The position numbers and the translations under genes are program-made. A stretch of 64,000 nt of DNA, from assembly GCA_050303415.1 (NCBI GenBank), contig JBNLBS010000014.1:1-64000 (forward strand). Direction: 5' to 3'. The notes below the pieces were generated by a model, which was not told the DNA's origin, made no database searches, and worked only from the letters and a program-made list of their open reading frames with translations. Origin of the DNA: JBNLBS01 sp050303415 (GTDB lineage Bacteria > Pseudomonadota > Gammaproteobacteria > Methylococcales > Methylomonadaceae). Positions 32,776 to 42,800 of this stretch are shown here, in pieces; positions within the stretch are counted from its first letter, which is position 1, and every line of letters starts with the position of its first letter.

Positions 32776-35700
32776 ATGATTAAGCTTATTATTGACAGCT
32801 CAATTAAAAACCGTTTTTTAATCTTGCTGGCTGCCGTTATCTTAGCAATATTAGGAGTCTGGAGTTTAAAAAACATACCCTTAGATGCTATTCCAGACTT
32901 GTCCGATGTTCAGGTTATTGTCTTTACCCCATTCCCCGGCCAAGCTCCCCAGGTTGTAGAAGATCAGGTTACCTATCCGTTAACCACAGCCATGCTGGCC
33001 GTTCCCAAGGCCAAAACAGTACGCGGTTATTCTTTTTTTGGCTTGTCCTTTGTCTATATTATTTTTGAAGATGGAACCGATATGTACTGGGCCAGATCCA
33101 GAGTATTGGAATATCTTAATTATGTCAGCAATCGCCTGCCTCAAGGCATTAACCCAACATTAGGACCTGATGCCACAGGCGTGGGCTGGATATACGAATA
33201 TGCGCTGGTCGATAAAACAGGAAACCACAACCTGGCCCAACTCAGATCAATTCAAGACTGGTATTTACGTTATCCGCTGCAAACTGTTTCCGGAGTTGCA
33301 GAGGTCGCTTCCGTCGGCGGCTATGTTAAACAGTACCAGGTTGAAGTCGACCCCAATGCCCTAATCGCCTACAAAATCCCCTTGTCCAAGGTCAAAAAAG
33401 CCATTCAGCGCTCAAATAATGATGTTGGCGGCCGATTAGTTGAAATGGCGGAAACAGAATATATGGTGCGTGGTTTAGGCTATATTCGTTCCATAGCCGA
33501 CCTAAACAGCATTCCTATTGATGTTAACGCTAACGGCACGCCTATTCGTCTGCAGGATGTCGCTCATGTGCATATCGGCCCGGAATTAAGACGTGGCGTG
33601 GTAGAACTGGACGGCATTGGTGAAGTGGCCGGCGGCATCGTGATCATGCGCTTTGGTGAAAATGCCCAGGCCACGATAGAAGGCGTACGTAAAAAATTAC
33701 AAACACTTAAACAGGGTTTACCCCAAGGTGTGGAAATTATTCCGGTCTATGATCGGGGCGACTTAATAGAACGTGCAGTTGACACCCTAAATACCGCTTT
33801 AATTCAGGAACTGATTATCGTTACCATTCTGGTAGCACTATTCCTGTTACATTTACGCTCCTCATTGGTAATAATGATCAGCCTGCCTTTAGGTGTCTTA
33901 TTGGCATTTATAGTGATGAAATGGCAAGGCCTTAATGCCAACATAATGTCCTTGGGCGGTATTGCCATTGCTATCGGCGATATGGTTGATGGCGCCATTG
34001 TGATGGTGGAAAATGCTCATAAACACCTGGTCGCAGCCGCTGGTAAAAAAAATGCCGAACTGACTCAGCAGGAACGCTGGAAAGCAATCGCCAAAGCGTC
34101 CAGAGAAGTCGGGCCCGCCTTATTTTTCTCGCTACTGGTCATTACAGTTTCATTTATCCCTATTTTTGCCATGCAGGCCCAGGAAGGACGCTTATTTACC
34201 CCGCTGGCCTATACCAAATCCTATGCCATGGCAGCGGCCGCCATTTTAACAGTCACCCTGGTTCCGGTATTAATGGGCTACTTTATTCGCGGCAAAATCA
34301 CCCCGGAAAATGCCAACCCGATTAATAGAGGTTTACATCAATTACATAAACCGGTTTTACATCTGGCCATGCGTAACCGCCCTGTCACTCTGGCACTTGC
34401 CCTGTTGATACTGCTCACCACCCTGTATCCGCTATACAAAACAGGCAGTGAGTTTATGCCCCCATTAGACGAAGGCGATATACTTTATATGCCCTCCACC
34501 TTTCCCGGTATTTCGATTACCAAAGCCAAACAGCTGCTACAACAAACCGATCAAATTCTAAAAACCTTTCCCGAGGTTGAGCATGTCTTCGGTAAGGTCG
34601 GTCGTGCCAATACCGCCACAGATCCTGCTCCATTGTCCATGCTGGAAACCACGATAAAACTAAAGCCTAAAGCGCAATGGCCACAGCCCGATAAAACAAC
34701 TCAACAATTGATGCAGGAAATGGATCAAGCCATACAGTTTCCGGGCCTTGCCAACGCCTGGACGATGCCGATTAAAACCCGTATCGACATGCTGTCAACC
34801 GGTATAAAAACCCCAGTCGGCATTAAAATTTCCGGCCCGGATCTAGAGGTGTTACAAAACCTGAGTAAACAAATAGAAATCAGTTTAAAAGCCTTGCCCG
34901 ATACCTTATCGGCTTTTGGTGACCGTTCCGCCGGGGGATATTATCTGGATTTTAAAATTAACCGCGAAGAAGCTGCCCGGTATGGCTTAACCGTAGGAGA
35001 CGTGCAGGATGTTATTCAAAGTGCTATCGGGGGCATTAACATCAGCGAAACCATTGAAGGCCTGGAACGTTATCCCATCAACTTACGCTATCCGCGTGAA
35101 TTACGCGATAACCTGGAAAATCTAAAACGCGTACTTATTCCGACCCCGACCGGCAGCCAAATCCCATTAATTCTGGTTTCTGACTTGGAGCTAAGGCGCG
35201 GCGCCCCGGCCATTAAAAGTGAAAACTCCAGACCTAATGCCTGGGTTTATATTGATTTAAAAACCGATGATATTGGCGGCTATGTTGCCAAAGCCAAGCA
35301 GCATATCAAGCAACAAATCAAACTGCCTACTGGCTTCACCCTTACATGGTCTGGTCAATTTGAATATATGCAAAGAGCCCTGCAGCGATTGCATATTGTT
35401 ATTCCCATCACACTGGTGCTGATTTTTCTATTGCTTTACTTTACCTTTGGCAATATTACCGAACCCTTTATCGTAATGCTGACCATTCCCTTTGGTCTGA
35501 TCGGGGGTATATGGGTTGTATATTATTTAGGCTTTAACCTCTCGGTCGCGGTTTATGTCGGCTTTATTGCACTGGCAGGCACAGCCGCCGAAACCGGCGT
35601 AATGGTGCTCAATTTTATAGATCTGGAAATTAAACAATTAAGAAAACGCCATACAGCCCCTTTAAACCGGGCACAAATCTGTTCGGCGGTCGAAAACGCC

Positions 35701-35931
35701 ACGGCTCTACGCGTTAGACCTGTCGCTATTACGGCTTTTTCAACCATGGCCGGGCTGGTTCCCATTATGTGGAGCAACGGCACCGGCGCCGATGTCGCCC
35801 ACCGCATCGCAGCCCCGGTATTAGGCGGCATGGTAACCGTGCTGCTACTCAGTTTGTTCGTGTTTCCGGTTATTTACAGCCTGGTATTACAGTTTCAGGA
35901 GTGGCAAAAAGCAAAATCCACTATTCAATAG
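32776..35931 (+). CDS. cusA: RND heavy-metal pump (CusA-like)
   Basis: 1051 residues, 12 TM helices and two large periplasmic loops as in the HME-RND family. The three metal-binding methionines of CusA have counterparts in LLYMPS-like DILYMPSTFPG, PAPLSMLETT and TRIDMLSTGI, which points to Cu(I)/Ag(I). Proton relay: the Asp in GDMVDGAIVMVENAHK and the Glu in GTAAETGVMVLN are present. The third relay residue of E. coli CusA, the Lys of RPKAM, is Val here (RVRPVAITAF), as in CzcA-type pumps. No cusF lies nearby. Confidence 0.9.
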   Translation: MIKLIIDSSIKNRFLILLAAVILAILGVWSLKNIPLDAIPDLSDVQVIVFTPFPGQAPQVVEDQVTYPLTTAMLAVPKAKTVRGYSFFGLSFVYIIFEDGTDMYWARSRVLEYLNYVSNRLPQGINPTLGPDATGVGWIYEYALVDKTGNHNLAQLRSIQDWYLRYPLQTVSGVAEVASVGGYVKQYQVEVDPNALIAYKIPLSKVKKAIQRSNNDVGGRLVEMAETEYMVRGLGYIRSIADLNSIPIDVNANGTPIRLQDVAHVHIGPELRRGVVELDGIGEVAGGIVIMRFGENAQATIEGVRKKLQTLKQGLPQGVEIIPVYDRGDLIERAVDTLNTALIQELIIVTILVALFLLHLRSSLVIMISLPLGVLLAFIVMKWQGLNANIMSLGGIAIAIGDMVDGAIVMVENAHKHLVAAAGKKNAELTQQERWKAIAKASREVGPALFFSLLVITVSFIPIFAMQAQEGRLFTPLAYTKSYAMAAAAILTVTLVPVLMGYFIRGKITPENANPINRGLHQLHKPVLHLAMRNRPVTLALALLILLTTLYPLYKTGSEFMPPLDEGDILYMPSTFPGISITKAKQLLQQTDQILKTFPEVEHVFGKVGRANTATDPAPLSMLETTIKLKPKAQWPQPDKTTQQLMQEMDQAIQFPGLANAWTMPIKTRIDMLSTGIKTPVGIKISGPDLEVLQNLSKQIEISLKALPDTLSAFGDRSAGGYYLDFKINREEAARYGLTVGDVQDVIQSAIGGINISETIEGLERYPINLRYPRELRDNLENLKRVLIPTPTGSQIPLILVSDLELRRGAPAIKSENSRPNAWVYIDLKTDDIGGYVAKAKQHIKQQIKLPTGFTLTWSGQFEYMQRALQRLHIVIPITLVLIFLLLYFTFGNITEPFIVMLTIPFGLIGGIWVVYYLGFNLSVAVYVGFIALAGTAAETGVMVLNFIDLEIKQLRKRHTAPLNRAQICSAVENATALRVRPVAITAFSTMAGLVPIMWSNGTGADVAHRIAAPVLGGMVTVLLLSLFVFPVIYSLVLQFQEWQKAKSTIQ

Positions 35932-36093
35932 GTTCAGCTATTAAGCGTTATTCAGTCAATAAAGTTAACTTAAAATAATCTTCAATTAACTGTGTAAAAG
36001 AGTAAGATGAACCTAACAAAAAACACCCAAATCATTTTCCAGTCTGATACATAATTAAATTATTGATTTATAACTTTAAAGTACTGAACAGCC

Positions 36094-38328
36094 ATGGTAA
36101 AAGCCGCTCAAATTATTAAAAGTTCTCGATTTTTATTATGTCTGGCCTGTTCAGTATTTTTTATGCTGTACACTGCACATTGGATTAAGTCACCCCTTTT
36201 ACAAAGAATAGAAAATGTTTTTTACGATCTACGTATCCGCAGTACTGTACCCAATACGTTTGATGACCGGATCGTAATTGTTGATATTGACGAAAAAAGC
36301 ATAGCCAATGAGGGGCAATGGCCATGGTCCAGGAATAAATTAAGCTTCCTGGTTGATATTTTGTTCGACTATTATAATATCCGACTGGTAGCGTTTGACA
36401 TTGTCTTTTCAGAAGCAGACCAGTCATCCGGCCTACAGTTTTTAGATAAATTAATGCAGCAGCCGCTACCGGACAACGAAGAACTGGAAACTGTTTTAAC
36501 ATCACTGCGTTCCAAACTCGATTATGATCAACAATTTGCGCAAAGTTTAACTGACAGGCCTGTTATTCTTAGCTTTTTTGCCAGTCATTTAGACAATCCT
36601 GTCAATCAAAATACTAATTTGCCTGCACCGGTCGGTTTTTCAAATTCAGCGCCGTTTGCAGACTTTCTTTATCACGCTAAGAGTTATGGCGCCAACCTGA
36701 ACAAATTGCAAACAAATGCAAAGTCAGGTGGCTTTTTTAACAACCTGACTACCGATGAAGACGGAGTAAATCGTCGAATACCACTTTTACTCACTTATCA
36801 GAATAATATTTATGAAGCGCTGTCTCTGGCCATTTATAGAGAATTAAAGGATTCTGCTCCAATCAAATTTATCACTGGCGATAACTACGGAAACGATAAT
36901 AAAAATCAACGACTGGAAAAACTGCAAATTCAGAACTACCGGATACCGGTAGATGAACAAGGCGCAATTCTAATTCCGTTTAGAGGCAAGCAAGGCAGTT
37001 TTGAATATATTTCAGCTACCGATATTCTTAACGCAGCTATCGCCCCGGAAAAACTGCAAAATAAAATTTTAATTGTGGGTACAACTGCTGCCGGTCTGTT
37101 GGATTTAAGAAGTACCCCTGTGCAAAATGTTTATCCGGGGGTCGAAATCCATGCCAATATTGTCAGTGCATTGCTAGACCAAAGCATCAAATCCAGACCA
37201 AATTTCATTTTAGGTCTGGAACTGATCGAGCTGTTAGTTATTTCATTCATCGTCATTCATTTTTTTCCAAGATCATCTATAGGCAAAGTAACGTTAATTT
37301 TCTCAGCATTGATTACCCTGCTTTTTGCTTCCAATCTAATTTTATGGAAAAACTATGATATAGACAGTAATTTTGCCATCCCTTTTTTTCTGCTTTGCCT
37401 GCTTTATGTCATACAGCTGTTTTTCGGCTATTTTTTCGAAACCCGCCGTAAGAAAAAACTGGGTGAAATGTTCGGTCAATATATCCCGCCGCAACTGGTT
37501 GAACAAATGAGTCAATCAGATGATCATTTCTCCTTAAAAGGAGAAAACAAAAGCCTCAGTGTGTTGTTTTCTGACATAAGAGGATTTACCACGATTTCCG
37601 AAAGCCTTGAACCGGAAGAATTGTGTGAACTGATCAATGAGATTTTAACGCCGATTACATCGATTATTCATCATAACAAAGGCACGATAGACAAATATAT
37701 TGGTGATGCAGTCATGGCTTTTTGGGGCGCCCCTCTTGATGACCCGGAACATGCCAGCAATGCAGTAAAAACAGCTTTAACCATCCTGCCGGAATTAAAA
37801 AACATTCAAGCGGAATTTAATGCCAGAGGATGGCCCCATATAGATATCGGCATAGGCATCAATACCGGGCCAATGAGCGTAGGAAATATGGGTTCTCAAT
37901 TTCGTGTTGCCTATACAGTGATGGGCGATGCAGTAAACCTTGGTTCACGTTTAGAAGGGCTCACCAAGCATTATGGCGTAAAAGTTATCGTCAGCGAATC
38001 GACCAAAGAGGCAGCCCCCGAATTCGTTTATGTAGAACTGGATAGAGTATTGGTCAAAGGCAAGAAGCTGCCAATCACCATTTACGAACCCATAGGGCTG
38101 AAAGAAAATATCACCCAAGACCAACTTGACTATCTAAGCCAGTTAAAAATTGCTTTTAGCCATTATTATGAGCAGCAATGGGATCAGGCTAATAAGCTTT
38201 TTAAGCGGCTTAATTCGGAACACCCGCATATTGTTCTACATAATTTATATATTGAAAGAATTGCTTATTTTAAACAAAACCCGCCGCCTATCGATTGGAA
38301 AGGTATCTTTGAACATACAACAAAATAA
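36094..38328 (+). CDS. CHASE2-domain adenylate/guanylate cyclase
   Basis: 744 residues. TM at ~10-30; an extracytoplasmic CHASE2 sensor at ~35-355 (FYDLRIR, RIVIVDIDEKSIANEGQWPW, GVEIHANIVSALL); three TM helices at ~365-440; then a class III cyclase domain at ~475-665 with VLFSDIRGFTTISE (metal-binding Asp), GTIDKYIGDAVMAFWGAP, and NMGSQFRVAYTVMGDAVNLG. It should make cAMP (or cGMP) in response to an outside signal. About 70 further residues follow the domain. It points at the FecR/TPS operon, its usual company in several proteobacteria. Confidence 0.9.
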   Translation: MVKAAQIIKSSRFLLCLACSVFFMLYTAHWIKSPLLQRIENVFYDLRIRSTVPNTFDDRIVIVDIDEKSIANEGQWPWSRNKLSFLVDILFDYYNIRLVAFDIVFSEADQSSGLQFLDKLMQQPLPDNEELETVLTSLRSKLDYDQQFAQSLTDRPVILSFFASHLDNPVNQNTNLPAPVGFSNSAPFADFLYHAKSYGANLNKLQTNAKSGGFFNNLTTDEDGVNRRIPLLLTYQNNIYEALSLAIYRELKDSAPIKFITGDNYGNDNKNQRLEKLQIQNYRIPVDEQGAILIPFRGKQGSFEYISATDILNAAIAPEKLQNKILIVGTTAAGLLDLRSTPVQNVYPGVEIHANIVSALLDQSIKSRPNFILGLELIELLVISFIVIHFFPRSSIGKVTLIFSALITLLFASNLILWKNYDIDSNFAIPFFLLCLLYVIQLFFGYFFETRRKKKLGEMFGQYIPPQLVEQMSQSDDHFSLKGENKSLSVLFSDIRGFTTISESLEPEELCELINEILTPITSIIHHNKGTIDKYIGDAVMAFWGAPLDDPEHASNAVKTALTILPELKNIQAEFNARGWPHIDIGIGINTGPMSVGNMGSQFRVAYTVMGDAVNLGSRLEGLTKHYGVKVIVSESTKEAAPEFVYVELDRVLVKGKKLPITIYEPIGLKENITQDQLDYLSQLKIAFSHYYEQQWDQANKLFKRLNSEHPHIVLHNLYIERIAYFKQNPPPIDWKGIFEHTTK

Positions 38329-38373
38329 CAACCTTATTTAGCTACAAACTTTCGACCATTTCTAACTATCGCA

Positions 38374-39867
38374 CTAATCACAAAGGCATTGATAAACAGG
38401 TGCGGCTGGTTCCTCATAATTTTGCGCCAATATGGAAAAGATACCTATTTCCGCCGTTTTTTCATCAAACTCTGACGGTAACGGATAAACGTCGTACACT
38501 TGAAATCTTTGTTTCTTATCCAGTCTGATGATTTTCCCTTCCGGACTTACATAACCCGATTCATCTTTTCCCAAATCAATTGTGATGACATTTTCTGTCT
38601 GTTTGTTGGTTAACTTGATATATCCATCATGAACCGTCACATATACCCCGATCGGCGTTCCGCTTAACGACGTGCTGCCAAATAGGTTGTTTTCATTTAC
38701 GGGTACTTTATCCGGCCTGGGTCCGGCTTTGCTTTGTAACCGGGCCGGCCAGTGTGAAAACGCTATCGGTTTGGTTTGTTGATTGGCTATATAGTTGCTT
38801 TTGGGGTTGTCCAGTTCGTGGCTGCCTGAGTTATTGCTCTGACTGATGCCGCCTTTCCAGACACGACTGTATAACCCTTCGGCCAGCGCTTTCTTTATCG
38901 GTCCCCATTTCTTTTTAACGTTCTTGTCGTCCGCTTTTTTGTCGGCACAATCATTCCCTTCACAATGAAGGTCATAGCCTGTGCCTCGGATACCGATGGT
39001 GGCCACCGGGGTGTTGACTTGATAGTTGGCTTTTTCCACTTTTCCGATATGTCCGGTCAACGCGCGCAAACCGCCTTTGACTAAATTATAAATAGCTTGG
39101 TCTTGTTTAGATTCCTGCTGGTAGGCGTAATTTTTTATATCAAATGCACTTTCAGCCTCCAGTGTCATTCGACCGCCATCGCGAAACGCCATCAGGGCAT
39201 AGCTGTTTTTTTGGCTGTTTACATGATCATCCGTATAGAGCGGCGCACCTACCGTTAATTGTCTTCTGTCTTGGTTTTTGTCTGTTTGTTTTTGCTCGGC
39301 TGTTACATCACCTTGTAGGTTGACTATACGGCCAACGACGGATTGGGTTTTTTGGATGACTTTATCTTTATGTTTTTCCGCTTCCAGTAGGCAATCTTGT
39401 TGACAGATACGCACTGAGTAATCCGCTTGTTGCGCGTTAACTGTGGCATAAGGGGTTTGGATTTGATATCGATCCGGGTTGTTTCTGGCGATTTCGCCAC
39501 TACTGGTGCGCACCCCGCCTTTATGTAATGTCATTTGGGCTTGTTTATTTTTTTGTTGGTTACTGTATGCGTTAATACTGAAACTGCTGTTCGGCCGTAC
39601 CGTTATCTTTGCTCCGTCAGTAAAGGTAATGATGGTGAAGCTACGCTCTGAAGTCTGAATATTATCGTTCTGGTATATCTCGGTCCCTTTGCCGAGAAGC
39701 CGGGGCGCTTGGCCCGGCTGCAGCGCGGCGCAGCTGCCGCGCACAAAACTGATTGAGCCCACGACGGTCAGTTGTTCGCCGGCACTGCTAAGTGTACTAA
39801 AACTTATGATGCAAATAATCAGCATTTTTTTTTGCAATTGTTGAGCGCTGTTCAATAGTGTTTTCAT
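38374..39867 (-). CDS. exported protein with two FecR domains
   Basis: 497 residues. After a signal peptide (~29 residues) come two FecR-type beta domains: ~50-150 (TDGAKITVRPNSSFSINAY, then GGVRTSSGEIARNNPDRYQI) and ~190-300 (RDGGRMTLEAESAFDIKNYA, then GGLRALTGHIGK and VNTPVATIGIRGTGYDLHCE). The rest is not recognised and is rich in polar residues. Unlike FecR itself there is no TM anti-sigma region. It stands 27 bases after the large TPS passenger, so it is the third gene of that operon; a periplasmic or surface role with the passenger is inferred. Confidence 0.82.
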   Translation of the reverse strand: MKTLLNSAQQLQKKMLIICIISFSTLSSAGEQLTVVGSISFVRGSCAALQPGQAPRLLGKGTEIYQNDNIQTSERSFTIITFTDGAKITVRPNSSFSINAYSNQQKNKQAQMTLHKGGVRTSSGEIARNNPDRYQIQTPYATVNAQQADYSVRICQQDCLLEAEKHKDKVIQKTQSVVGRIVNLQGDVTAEQKQTDKNQDRRQLTVGAPLYTDDHVNSQKNSYALMAFRDGGRMTLEAESAFDIKNYAYQQESKQDQAIYNLVKGGLRALTGHIGKVEKANYQVNTPVATIGIRGTGYDLHCEGNDCADKKADDKNVKKKWGPIKKALAEGLYSRVWKGGISQSNNSGSHELDNPKSNYIANQQTKPIAFSHWPARLQSKAGPRPDKVPVNENNLFGSTSLSGTPIGVYVTVHDGYIKLTNKQTENVITIDLGKDESGYVSPEGKIIRLDKKQRFQVYDVYPLPSEFDEKTAEIGIFSILAQNYEEPAAPVYQCLCD

Positions 39868-39894
39868 CGCATTTGCCTGTTTCCCTGTGCCGGT

Positions 39895-42800
39895 TTATTT
39901 ACACTGTTCCAAGGTATAGGTGGTGGTCGGTGTAGCCAGTAAGGCCGTCCCGGTATTTCCAGCCTTCGGCTGTTTCTGATTGGTTTCGGTCTTACCGGTT
40001 CCTGCCTGTGTGCCACCCTCAACACTGCTGGTCGATGGATCGACAAATACATCCTGATTGATCATGGCAACCAGGACTTCAGTTTGTGATAAACCGATGA
40101 AGCTTTCTATCGAGGGGGTAACGACTGTGGTGGAGGTGGCTGAAGGTGCTGTACCGGCTATGAGGGCTGATGCACCCAGTAATGTCACATCATTGGCATT
40201 AATGCTATGGCTCCAGTTAATATTGGGAAACGAGGTACTGGCAAAGACCCCACTGCATGTCCCCCCGCAAGTAAAGGGCATAAATCTATTTCCATCCGCC
40301 GCACTAAAACCGTTGATTTCCAATACCTGCAGGGTTCCGTTTAAAAATGCATTGCCGCTGACTTTAATCCAGTCATAGAGTGAACCTTGTGTCAGTCCGC
40401 CGATTTCTATTTTGCTGAGCGTACCCGATGCCATACTCAAATCGCCGTTGATGGTCAAGATCCCGGGCGAGAATCCCGGATTGAGAATGGCATTGGCACC
40501 CAGACTGACATTGCCGTTTAAGCTGCCATTGCCGGCTAACTGGCCACCGGCGATATTAAAGGTGCCGGTTTGCACTGTGCCGCCATTAAGCATCGTCATG
40601 CCGGCGGTTTGTTGATAACTGTTGAAATTCAGCTGACCGCTGGACGCGTTCACCACACCGGTATTGCTAAATGCCGCATTTAAGTTGCTGACGCCCGCGC
40701 CCCCCGCTTTTATCAACGTGCCCTGGTTATTGATACTGCTAGCCGTTAAGGTATTATTGCCAGTGATGGTCATAATACCGGTTGAACCGGTATTAACATT
40801 ATTCGTTGCATTAATGGTTCCCCCAACCCAATTAAAGTTTCCATCAATCGCAATATTATTAGTCGAAGTAAAATTTCCGGTTAATAGATTAAAGTTGGCA
40901 CCATTTTGCAGACTGAAATCTGCTACATTGAGTATTGCTTCATTTTGTAAGGTAAACGAACCGGCTGTAAGATTTACTGCATTGGTAAGGTTCAGCGTTG
41001 TCCCATCCAGTATTGCACTGGTCGTCCCATTAATTGCAACTGAGGTAGCCCCACTTAAATCGATTGTCCCTGCACCCGTCAGCGTTCCGCCTGTCCAGCT
41101 GAAATCACCCAATACATTCAGCACCCCGCCATTGGCACCAAAAGTACCTCCACGAATATCCAGCCTGGAATTAAAAGTGCTGTCATCATCAAAGATCAGT
41201 GAACCGCCTGTTATTCTAAGTTCCTCATCTGCCGTCAGTGTAAGTGGAACAACAGTACCGGAGTTATAAACAATGATGGGCGTGCCCGCTAAATTGGGAA
41301 TCGTCAATGAGGTATTATTAACAGGTATGGCTCCTCCCCAGTTGGCCGGGTTGGACCATAAATAAGTACCGTCCGACTCTACCACTTTAAGTTGAAAAGT
41401 GGTTCCGCCGGCTAGCATATTCAATCCGAGCTGAGTCCCCGATCCAACGCTATAGTCAGGCACAATATTATTTAAAATAGTCGGTGATACGGTAATAGGG
41501 GATACAAAGGTTCCCGTAATACCCGCAGAATTCAAGACTGTATAAACTGCTGCATTGAGTCCAGTGCCGGTAAAACCATTGAGCGATTGGATCGATAAAA
41601 CGGCCGTCGGGTTAATATTTACAGCACCGGCGCTCAATAAGTCCGCAGCCCCTCCTGTTCCAATACGCGGAGCATAAGTACTGCCAGCACCAAAAGTAAA
41701 GTCTCCGGCCACATTGAGAGTAGATGCCACGGCGGGATTGGTACCCAACATTAACGTACCTTTATTAAGAAAAACGCCTCCAGGCGCTGTCGTCGTGCTT
41801 AAATTGGTAGCGAAGACCACATTTCCGCCCGTGTCAAAACTAAAAGCTGTAGTCGCAGTTCCCGTAAGGTCATTTAAGATATTGATATTGCCCGTTGATG
41901 ATAAAAATTTCACAGACTTGGGGAAAGTGGCTGTTTGAAGATTGATATCGCCGGAACCATCGGATCGGCCAAAAATTATCGATGAAGCGGTTATACCGTT
42001 TAACAGAGTACTGATAACAGCATCACTAAACTGGTAGTCCGAGGTATTATCCGTTCCAAATCCTAAGGTATCAGTGGCGTTATAGGGACTAAATAAAACA
42101 TTACTGGCAGAACGAATAAAAGTATTTATATCAGTGGATAAATGAGAAGTGGCTGACATTCCTCCAAATTTAAATATAGTTTGACCAGTTGTCGTAGTCG
42201 GATCGCCAATTACTGAATTAGTTGCATATATACCATAGGAATTGGCTGCATTAATCGTACCTCCAAACCCAGTCAAATTCAGATTTCCACTCCAGGTTTT
42301 TAATGTTGAACCGTTTATAAAAATACCATGATTATTGCCAGTGCTCCCGGCTGCCCCCCCACCTGTTCCATTAAGAAAGATATCGCCGCTACCTGTTGTC
42401 TTCACCGTCATTCCATTGACCAAAAAAATTCCGTAATTTGACCCGCCGGTACCTGCGCCACCTGTTCCGGTGATACTGATCGTTCCGTCAGCGGATGTAA
42501 TAGACGAAAGGAGTCCGGCTAAATAAACCCCGTAGTTTGAACTGGTACCATTAGGCCCGGTACCATTGAGTGTAATATTCCCCGTTGTACTGGATAATTG
42601 CGCCTCACCTGAAAAAGTGATGCCGTTATTATTTGAATTAGTGCCGTCGCTTCCACCCACACCATTTATGTCCAATGAACCGGCATTAACATTAATACTG
42701 GTATTTGGGTCCGTTATAAAGACACCATGATTGCTTGCAAATGTCCCGGGACCGGCTGTTCCATTAAGAATAACTGAACCATTTGTGGTTGAAATTGAAG

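Noticed and set aside
40664..41269. A 201-codon plus-strand open frame inside the TPS passenger gene
   Set aside because: It is antisense to a clear repeat-rich passenger gene. Its product is a monotonous Val/Pro/Leu chain produced by the reverse of Gly/Asn/Thr codons, and no ribosome site is seen.
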